DNA of 13,871 bases, from assembly GCA_002455375.1 (NCBI GenBank), contig DKKR01000027.1:36718-50588 (forward strand). The letters run 5' to 3'. This stretch comes from Bacteroidetes bacterium UBA6661 (GTDB taxonomy: Bacteria > Bacteroidota > Bacteroidia > AKYH767-A > OLB10). Position numbers and translations under genes: made by a program. Shown here one piece after another: positions 1 to 6,400 of this stretch (its first letter is position 1; each line of letters opens with the position of its first letter). The notes beneath the pieces were generated by a model, which saw nothing but the letters and a program-made list of their open reading frames with translations, did not search any database and had not been told where the DNA came from.

Positions 1-14
1 TTACTCCAATTACC

Positions 15-1394
15 ATGGACTTTAGATTCTTAACTATAGAAAGTCAGCAGCAGGGAGTAATAGCTTTTATAGCTGTGGTGCTGTTTCAGATGCTCTTTGT
101 TGTTGTACAGTGGATACTCCACAGACGTGTAGATTTTTCCTATTACTTAGTTTATTTGTTTACAGTTGTGTTGTATGCTGTAAGTTTATACAGACACATT
201 TTAAACATAGGTGATATATTCCCCTTGGGTGAATGGATTTTGGAAATCAACATCTATCCTCTACCATTATTGTCTGTTTTCTTTTACTTCCGGTTTCAAC
301 GATCGTTTTTGGAACTTTCTATTCATAACCCTGAGCTAAATCTTGTAGTTTATAAGTTGGAACGTTTTATCCTGACATACTGCATAGTAGCTCCTTTACT
401 TGTTTTGGCTGGAGTTAATGGAACTATCTTATACATTCTTTTTGTGACTGTGGCATGTGTAACTATCATAACCTCCTTGTTTATTGTAATTAAGTTTTTA
501 AAAAAGAAAATCCCACTTGAGCAATTTTCAATTATTGGAGCAATTTTTATTATCAGTGGTTCATTGGTGACTGTTGTATTGGGAATACAGGAGAAGCAAT
601 TGACACCCTTAATCGTTAATCCACATTTGCCGTTAATGGTTTGTGCCTTGGCAGAGTTGTTTACATTTACTACAGGACTTACTTATAAGTCGTACCTGAT
701 TGAAATGGCTAAAGTGAAATCCGAGAAGGATTTATTGGTAGCAGAACAAAAGAGGCAAAAAATGGAAATACAATTCATGAAGATGCGTAATGACGTTACC
801 AAAAATCTGCACGATAAACTAGGTTCAAGTTTGTCATTGGCCAAATTACTGATAGAGCGGATAGATAATTCGAATAGAAATGATGATTCAAGTTTTGTCA
901 ATAATTCGGTAAGCGCATTGGATGATGCAATAAAATCACTCCATCAAATTATTAATAACCTAAAAAGTGATACTGTAGAGCCTTATGATTGTGTGAATTC
1001 AATAAATCAAATGATTGCCATGTTAAAACCAATCAACAATATTGTTATTCACTTTAATCATAACCTTGATGACCATAAAATTTCAGTTTACTTACATGAC
1101 CAACTCTCGCATATTATCCTTGAACTGATTAATAATTCGTTAAAGCATGCCAAAGCCACTAATATTAGCATTGATTTGATGAAGCATAACGAAATGGTCT
1201 AGCTTAAATATGTTGATAATGGCAAAGGGCTGGACTTGTTAAAGTGCAACTATGGCAATGGCTTGAGGAATATAGCCGAAAGAGTAAGTGGATGTATGGG
1301 AACATTGAATTATTTGTCAGAAGAGGGAAAAGGCTTTGTTGCCAAGATTGAAATTGAAAACAAAATCCAATTGACAAAATTGGAAACCGCATAA
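15..1394 (+). pseudogene. Sensor histidine kinase, 7-TM type, interrupted by an in-frame TAG
   Basis: A membrane histidine kinase that should autophosphorylate and pass phosphate to the response regulator 10 bases downstream. Residues ~14-223 hold about seven hydrophobic segments. A charged, probably coiled-coil linker (~230-262) leads to an H-box NLHDKLGSS with likely phospho-acceptor His266, and then an N-box-like ELINNSLKHAKA at ~370-381. The open frame stops at TAG (1200-1202) after 395 residues. The same frame continues without another stop to TAA at 1392-1394, encoding the missing G1 box YVDNGKGLD, a G2-like GNGLRNIAERV and the final strands. The gene is therefore a 459-codon kinase split by one nonsense codon, and the 395-residue product would lack the ATP-binding glycine boxes. 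ATG at 15 is the first start seen, but the frame is open to the window edge, so the true start may lie upstream. Alternatives are a sequencing error or readthrough. Family assignment is firm; loss of function is inferred. Confidence 0.8.
1200..1202 (+). other. Premature in-frame TAG within the histidine kinase
   Basis: A TAG codon falls between EMV and LKYVDNGKG in an otherwise continuous kinase frame. The 64 codons after it encode the conserved end of the HATPase domain. One substitution in TAG gives CAG, AAG, GAG, TTG, TCG or TGG, any of which would restore the frame. The neighbouring response regulator ends naturally at TAG (2029-2031) at the usual family length, so TAG is a genuine stop here. 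Confidence 0.85.
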
Positions 1395-1404
1395 ATTTAA
1401 AAAT

Positions 1405-2031
1405 ATGAAAGTGAAATTAATTATTGCTGACGATCATCTGCTGTTTGCTCACGGCTTGAAAGAGCTTTTAGCTAAATCATTTCCAATAGAAATGATAACT
1501 GTCGTTAACAATGGTAAGGAGGCCATTGAAGCCTGTCTAAAGAATAAGGCAGATTGCGTGATAATGGATGTTGATATGCCGTTGATGGATGGCATTTATG
1601 CCTGTCGCGAATTAAAAAGAATGAGCTCGAACATTAAGGTTATAATATTAACCATGCATAGCGACTTGATATCGTTAAGTACTGCCTGGAGTGCCGGTGC
1701 CGATGCCTATCTGCTAAAAGGTAATGATGTGGATGAAGTATTGAATGCATTTGATGCAGTGATGAAAAACAAACGATATGTATGTGATGCTTTAAGTCAT
1801 CTAATTGATAACAGAGATAAACCCAATCAGAAAATAGAAGCACCAATCTCGACAAGAGAGACAGATGTTCTAAAATTAATTTGTCAGGGGTTAACCAATG
1901 AAGTTATTGCAAAAATATATTCCATATCCTGCCGAACAGTGGACACCCACAGAAACAATATGCTTATTAAGCTCAAACTGCCAAACACTGCGGCTTTGGT
2001 GCGTTTTGCAATTGAAAATAAATTAGTTTAG
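1405..2031 (+). CDS. NarL/FixJ-family response regulator (receiver + LuxR HTH)
   Basis: Cytoplasmic DNA-binding response regulator and partner of the upstream kinase. The receiver domain occupies residues ~1-120: acidic pair Asp9/Asp10, phospho-acceptor Asp55 in VIMDVDMPLMDG, switch Thr83 in IILTMHSD and Lys105 in AYLLKG. A linker of about 28 residues leads to a LuxR/GerE helix-turn-helix at ~146-208 (STRETDVLKLICQGLTNEVI, then the recognition region SCRTVDTHRNN). All catalytic and switch residues are present and 208 residues is normal for the family. It starts 10 bases after the kinase frame ends, so the two are an operon. The two palindromes downstream (2049-2068 and 2322-2341) have the size and symmetry expected for a dimeric LuxR-type regulator and are candidate targets, by inference. 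If the kinase is dead, this regulator may be phosphorylated by another kinase or by acetyl phosphate. Confidence 0.93.
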   Translation: MKVKLIIADDHLLFAHGLKELLAKSFPIEMITVVNNGKEAIEACLKNKADCVIMDVDMPLMDGIYACRELKRMSSNIKVIILTMHSDLISLSTAWSAGADAYLLKGNDVDEVLNAFDAVMKNKRYVCDALSHLIDNRDKPNQKIEAPISTRETDVLKLICQGLTNEVIAKIYSISCRTVDTHRNNMLIKLKLPNTAALVRFAIENKLV

Positions 2032-2048
2032 ACGGCATTTATAATTCA

Positions 2049-2068
2049 AATACGCCATTTCACGTATT
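2049..2068. promoter_or_regulatory. Palindromic operator candidate, copy 1 (AATACG-N8-CGTATT)
   Basis: A 20-bp inverted repeat with perfect 6-bp arms AATACG and CGTATT around 8 bases. It begins 17 bases after the response regulator stop and lies upstream of a promoter-like TACTTTGC at 2091-2098. The same arms and spacing recur at 2322-2341. The centre is ~45 bases before the predicted transcription start, where an activator touching RNA polymerase usually sits. A binding role for a LuxR-type regulator is inferred. Confidence 0.65.
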
Positions 2069-2090
2069 GATGTAACAAATGCTTTTTTAA

Positions 2091-2098
2091 TACTTTGC
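2091..2098 (+). promoter_or_regulatory. Promoter -7 element for the solo HTH gene
   Basis: TACTTTGC resembles the Bacteroidota -7 consensus TAnnTTTG with one base fewer between TA and TTTG. A TTG at 2067-2069 lies about 21 bases upstream, as a possible -33 element. Transcription would begin near 2103, which makes ATG 2119 the sensible start and excludes TTG 2095. The same octamer occurs before scoA on the other strand. Confidence 0.5.
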
Positions 2099-2118
2099 AC
2101 TGTTATTCTACAGTGGAT

Positions 2119-2310
2119 ATGTATTTAACTAAGCGTGAGAAAGAGGTTATTAGTTTATTAGGTCGCGGCCTTTCGGACAAATCTATAGCCTTAAGACTTA
2201 AGATTAGCTATAACACCGTGCGCACCCACCGCCAAAACCTGCGTGCTAAGTTTAAGGTAACAACTACTGTAGCCATGATAAGAATGGCAATTGTGATGAA
2301 CATGATATGA
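2119..2310 (+). CDS. Stand-alone LuxR-type HTH DNA-binding protein
   Basis: Encodes 63 residues that are almost entirely a LuxR/GerE helix-turn-helix: LTKREKEVISLLGRGLSDKS, then a recognition region SYNTVRTHRQNLRAKF. There is no receiver or ligand domain. It aligns end to end with the HTH of the response regulator encoded just before it, sharing the TxRExxV, GL, TVxTHRxN and terminal AxxRxAI positions, so it is probably a paralogous fragment kept as a gene. ATG 2119 is chosen because a TTG eight codons upstream (2095) lies inside the predicted -7 element. Identical palindromes lie upstream (2049-2068) and directly downstream (2322-2341), so autoregulation, or competition with the full regulator for the same sites, is a reasonable inference. 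It could instead be a decaying remnant, but the frame is clean and it has its own promoter. Confidence 0.75.
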   Translation: MYLTKREKEVISLLGRGLSDKSIALRLKISYNTVRTHRQNLRAKFKVTTTVAMIRMAIVMNMI

Positions 2311-2321
2311 AAAAATAGTAA

Positions 2322-2341
2322 AATACGTCTTTTAACGTATT
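2322..2341. promoter_or_regulatory. Palindromic operator candidate, copy 2 (AATACG-N8-CGTATT)
   Basis: Second 20-bp inverted repeat with arms and spacer length identical to copy 1. It starts 11 bases after the solo HTH stop and lies 77 bases before the lipoprotein ATG. From its right end to the TTTA of the -7-like element at 2363-2370 the offset is 26 bases, matching the offset from copy 1 to its TTTG. It could act on the lipoprotein promoter; binding is inferred. Confidence 0.65.
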
Positions 2342-2362
2342 GGTTGTAAGGAAGCCAAATTT

Positions 2363-2370
2363 CATTTTTA
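2363..2370 (+). promoter_or_regulatory. Possible promoter -7 element for the collagen-like lipoprotein
   Basis: CATTTTTA followed by CA is a loose match to TAnnTTTG. It shares the nonamer ATTTTTACA with the candidate promoter at 13680-13687. It stands at the same offset from its palindrome as the -7 element of the preceding gene. Transcription would start near 2376, giving a leader of about 43 bases. Confidence 0.35.
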
Positions 2371-2418
2371 CAGCATTAAAAAAACAAATTAATATCTAAC
2401 AATTAAAAATTAAACAAA

Positions 2419-2979
2419 ATGAAAAAACTAATGATTATTGTATGTGCTGTTGCAATAACAGCATTAATGGGTTGCGGAAAAGATGGTGAAACCGGCCCGC
2501 AAGGTGAACAAGGCCCTGCAGGAGCTAATGGAACAAATGGTGTTGATGGCACCAATGGCACAAACGGTACTAACGGAAATGCCAATGTGAAACTGTTTAT
2601 GTTTGGACCAACTACGTTTACTTCTACTGATGATAATGAAACTTATAACTACCCATCATCAGTAAAAACGAATATGCTTGATTCAAGTTTGGTTTTATAT
2701 TACCATAAAACTTCTTCTTCATCAGCATGGTATGCAACTCCTGGTTTGGGAAATGGAGCAAATTATCAAACTAGGGCGTATACCTTTTCATCTACAAGAA
2801 ATTTTATCATAGAAATTGCTGATGCTGATGGTTCTGCTTACAGTGGTGCATCACGAACATTTACAAGTATTAAAGCTATTGTAGTTCCAGCATCAACGTA
2901 CACTGGAAGCCGAAATTCCGGAGTAAACTTTAACGATTACGAGGCCACTATGAAACATTTTGGCCTGCCTTTAGATTAA
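2419..2979 (+). CDS. Collagen-like repeat lipoprotein
   Basis: A 186-residue lipoprotein. The signal peptide ends in a lipobox ALMGC, with Cys19 as the predicted lipidation site, so it should be anchored in a membrane, possibly at the cell surface. Directly after the cysteine come 12 uninterrupted Gly-X-Y triplets (residues 20-55), starting KDGETGPQGEQG and ending in four GTN or GVD type triplets. These are the hallmark of bacterial collagen-like proteins. Residues ~57-186 form a globular domain rich in Ser, Thr and aromatic residues that I cannot assign to a named family. Similar short collagen-like lipoproteins are common in Bacteroidota, but their role is unknown. The Asn/Thr-rich triplets lack a proline-rich triple-helix core, so trimer stability is uncertain. 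The gene has its own palindrome and promoter upstream and a strong terminator at 3007-3037, so it is probably a single-gene transcript controlled with the HTH gene before it. Confidence 0.85.
   Translation: MKKLMIIVCAVAITALMGCGKDGETGPQGEQGPAGANGTNGVDGTNGTNGTNGNANVKLFMFGPTTFTSTDDNETYNYPSSVKTNMLDSSLVLYYHKTSSSSAWYATPGLGNGANYQTRAYTFSSTRNFIIEIADADGSAYSGASRTFTSIKAIVVPASTYTGSRNSGVNFNDYEATMKHFGLPLD
2530..2577 (+). repeat. 9-bp imperfect tandem repeat encoding GTN triplets
   Basis: Five to six 9-base units of the form GGN-ACN-AAY (one is GGT-GTT-GAT) encode Gly-Thr-Asn triplets at residues 38-53 of the lipoprotein. Unit gain or loss would stay in frame and change only the length of the collagen-like stalk. 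Third-base differences between units suggest they are not freshly expanded. Confidence 0.6.
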
Positions 2980-3006
2980 ACATAACAACCTAAAATTTAC
3001 ACGATG

Positions 3007-3037
3007 GGCACAGACAAATAAGTTTGTGCCTTTTTTT
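3007..3037 (+). terminator. Rho-independent terminator after the collagen-like lipoprotein
   Basis: Arms GGCACAGAC and GTTTGTGCC pair over nine positions (one G-U) around the loop AAATAA and are followed by seven T. It sits 28 bases after the lipoprotein stop. Its T-run also supplies the stop codon of the gene fragment on the opposite strand. Confidence 0.88.
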
Positions 3038-3359
3038 ATGCAAACTTAATCTTCCTTGCAGCAAAAAAACACATGCGAAGTAAAATAACACCATGTTTAA
3101 AACGCGAAATGTTGGTGCTGCCACAAGTGCGTTCGCGGTAGCGGATGGGTAGTTCTTGTATTTTAAGATTGAGTTTGTAGTCGCCAATTAACTTGCTGTA
3201 ACTGACCAGGCAGCCGTACGGTATTGAAATAGAGTAGGTGTTGATGCAAAAGTATTGCCAGTTTAGTTTTAATAATATTTTGGAATAGATTGTTCTGTTT
3301 GATATGATAGTAGTTGCTTTTTTTCTGCACCTCAAATGTGATTTGAGACAGGGACACAC
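3036..3359 (-). pseudogene. Truncated, internally deleted copy of the methyltransferase-glycosyltransferase gene
   Basis: The - strand frame (107 residues) ends in 48 residues nearly identical to the C-terminus of the intact fusion protein encoded at 8174-9583, including IQELPIRYRERT and GSTNISRFKHGVILLRMC. Further upstream it carries CINTYSI, which in the intact protein sits at the linker between the methyltransferase and glycosyltransferase domains (residues 211-217). In DNA terms, 3042-3187 matches 8180-8325 with five mismatches by eye, and 3228-3248 matches 8936-8956 exactly. The net loss between these blocks is 570 bases, exactly 190 codons, which removes almost the whole glycosyltransferase catalytic domain but keeps the frame. 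Upstream of CINTYSI the similarity fades. The stop codon lies in the T-run of the lipoprotein terminator rather than at the native site. No promoter or complete domain is present, so I read it as a remnant. Confidence 0.75.
3042..3187. repeat. Direct repeat copy 1 (end of methyltransferase-glycosyltransferase gene)
   Basis: A 146-bp block matching 8180-8325 with about five substitutions, in the same orientation. Similarity begins abruptly at AAACTT, next to the terminator T-run, and ends at CGCCAA. A second short shared block follows at 3228-3248. Together with the other copy it brackets the adhesin gene. Confidence 0.85.
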
Positions 3360-3496
3360 TTTTTATCTTATTCGTTAGTTCGGGGCGCAATTGTTTGGAA
3401 ATAGAATGGCCAAAGAGGTTATCTGTCTTTTTTTTAAAAAATGTTTTGTTTTTTGAAAAATTATGTTAGTTTCGCTTACAAATAAATTATACTAAT
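3188..3496. other. Leader region of the adhesin with gene-remnant debris
   Basis: No convincing gene. The left part holds the decayed end of the methyltransferase-glycosyltransferase remnant, including a perfect 21-bp match (3228-3248) to 8936-8956. A small perfect hairpin, CTCAAAT-GTG-ATTTGAG, lies at 3331-3347. From ~3420 the sequence is T- and A-rich and probably holds the adhesin promoter. Confidence 0.6.
3466..3474 (+). promoter_or_regulatory. Weak promoter -7 candidate for the adhesin gene
   Basis: TTAGTTTCG is a loose match to TAnnTTTG, 22 bases before the adhesin ATG, with a TTTG at 3445-3448 about 17 bases upstream as a possible -33 element. Position fits a short A-rich leader, but the match is imperfect. 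Confidence 0.3.
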
Positions 3497-6400
3497 ATGA
3501 AAAAAGCATTTCTTCTCTCTTTGTTTCTGTTCGCTATTCTCCATGCCTATTCTTTGAGTATTGTAATTAGTGATCAATATTCCAATTCATTAACTTCGGG
3601 AAACGCCTGTAGCGGAACCGTACTGCATGTAATCTCTTGCAATGGATGCGTATCTTTTCAATGGCAAAAAAATGGGACTAACATTGCTTCAGCCACCGGA
3701 GGCAGCTATACGGTGACCCAATCAGGAACATATTCATGCATTGCTACCGATGCTAATGGTGTAACAGCAACCAGCAATTTAATGCAAATTAATATTGTTG
3801 CATCACCACCAACCCCTAAATTATATACCACCATTTCTGGAATTTTGGATGACTGCTATGATATTATATTATTAGATACTTCGTGCTGGTTTATTGGTGC
3901 ATTATATGTTTTAGAGCCTTATGACAATTCATGGTATGCTGACTACCCCAATCCTAATGGCATTACGGGAGTAATGAGTGGGTTTTACAGAATTAGTTTA
4001 TATTCTGTCTGTGGAAATACCGACAACAACGTGACTATTCGAAACAAAGGTATTTTCGGTCTTTATAAGAACAGAGTAGCATCTAAAACAGGTAAAACCA
4101 ATTTGTGTGGGTCTGATTCAATAGAACTATGTGTTTCCAATGATGCAGTTACTATTCCAACGGGGTGTAGCGAAGTTCAATGGGATTCCTATAGCTGGAC
4201 AAGAGATGGGATTCCTATTAGTACGTCTCAAAGAATTTATGCCAAATTACCGGGAACTTATAAGTGTTTAATCTCCAACTCATGTGACAATGGGCAACCA
4301 CAGCTTATTGATTCATTAGTGATAACCAATTTTACAGCAAGTGCGTCTATTACAGCATCGGGACCTACTAACATTTGTCAAGGAAACAGTGTTACATTAT
4401 CTGTCACTCCTACTGCCGGAGCTACTTATTCTTGGTATAAAGATTCTGTTCTAATACCTGGTATATTTGGTACTTCTTATACAGTCACTACTGCTGGAAC
4501 TTATAAAGTCGAAGTAAAATATTTCGGATGTAAATTTATGTCCACAGATGTGGTTGTAACTACTTTTCCTGTTCCGTACACACCAATTTTATCATCAACT
4601 TCTCCATCCATTCTTTGCAGTGGGGGTACTGCCTCTTTAGATGCAAGTCCATCTGGCAGCGGCTATTCTTATACCTGGTATGCAGATGGAGTAGTTGTAC
4701 CAGGAGCCTCTTCATCAACTTACAGCCCTGCTGTGCAAGGAAACTACACTGTAAAAATTACTGATGCACAGGGTTGTGAGAGTACATCATCAAAAATGTC
4801 AGTTGTTTATGGTACCCATAGTGCCAGCATTTCTTCGTCTAATGCCAATCCCATCTGTGAACTCAAGTCTTTTACCATGCAATCAAATGCAGTTGGTAGT
4901 GACATAACAAAATATCAATGGAAACTAAATGGTAACAACATAGTTGGTGCTAATGGCACAACTTATATACAGAATGTCACACTTGCTTCTGCCGGCAACT
5001 ATACTGTTGACATTACCAATGCATGTGGCGTTTTTACTTCGCCAGTTTACGCATTGAATGTCAATGCCAAACCGAATGATCCTGTAGTTACCTATACAGG
5101 AAATAATTTTTTCTGTACCACAGGAACTGTATCACTTAACTCCATTACACCTGCAGGATTAACTTATGAATGGTTAAAAAATGGTAGTGTGATATCAGGG
5201 GGAACAAGTACAACTTACAGCGCAACGACAGGAGGAGCCTACTCAATAAGGCATACCAATGCCAGTGGATGTACTGCCACTTCTAACGTTGTTGATGTTT
5301 ACACAACAGGGTTTGCTCCCGTTATTACTCCCAGCGGTTTTGCAATAGGTTGTGCTCCTTTTGTTTTATCAGTTACCCCTTCTTCAGGATCTTATACTTA
5401 CCAATGGGTAAATAGTTCTAATTATTATGGACCCTATTCTACTATAGCCGGTGCAAATTCAAGCTCCTATGCAGCACCTGTAACAAATTATCCTGACAAC
5501 AAGTTTTATAAGTGTATAATAACAGGCCCCTGTGGTACAGCTACTTCAAATATTGTTGAAGTAAATATTAAAAACTCTGTACCCACATCCAAAATTTTGC
5601 CCACTTCGAGTTCAGGCGGATACATTAAGTGCGATGGACAAGTTGTAACTCTTTATGATAACTATGCGCCAGGTACAATTAAAGGTATTTATTATCAGTG
5701 GACAAAAAATGGAGTTAACGTAAATGGCGCCACATCCAGAGTTTATTTTCCAACTACAAGTGGTGTTTACAGATGTGCAGTAACCAATGGATGTGGCACC
5801 AAATTAAGCACTGATTCTGCTGTTATTACTTTTAATACTAATCCAGCAGCAAATATCATTGCAAGTGGCTCCACCAATTTATGTAATGGCGCAAGTGTAA
5901 CATTAAACGCAAATACAGGAACAGGGTTAACATATCAGTGGACAACAAACGGACAAGAAATTACAGGAGCTATCAATGCATCTTATACTACCTCTATTGG
6001 TGGAACCTATCGTTGCATTGTTACCAATAACAACGGATGCAGTGCTACTTCTAATTTCATAAACGTATTCACATCAGGTACCACACCCACTTCAAGCATT
6101 ACACCATCAGGTACTGTTAATATTTGTATAGGTGCAACACAAACACTTAGTGCCAACACCGGCAACGGACTCTCTTATCAGTGGACATTGAATGGGAATA
6201 ACATTACAGGAGCAAATCTCCCAACTTACAATGCCAACGTACCCGGCAGCTACGCAGTAATTGTGACCAACAGCAATCTTTGTAGTGCAACCTCTGCGGC
6301 AACTATTGTCAACATTGGAACAATAACAGGACAAATTTCTCCTGCGGGCACTGTTAACTTCTGTGCTGGTTTGAATACTACGCTTACCGCTACTACAGGA

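Noticed and set aside
1200..1202. Reassigned TAG codon across the genome
   Set aside because: The adjacent response regulator ends at TAG at the normal family length, so TAG acts as a stop here. The kinase case is better explained by mutation, error or local readthrough.
2095..2118. TTG start adding eight residues to the solo HTH protein
   Set aside because: The TTG is inside the predicted -7 element, upstream of the likely transcription start. The extra residues are not part of the HTH fold, and ATG 2119 follows at a suitable distance.
2403..2585. Pro-rich open frame on the - strand
   Set aside because: It is the antisense image of the Gly-rich collagen-like triplets, with no independent start signal or family match.
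3163..3390. Another open frame on the - strand over the gene remnant
   Set aside because: It is out of frame with the recognisable glycosyltransferase end and shows no domain; treated as chance.
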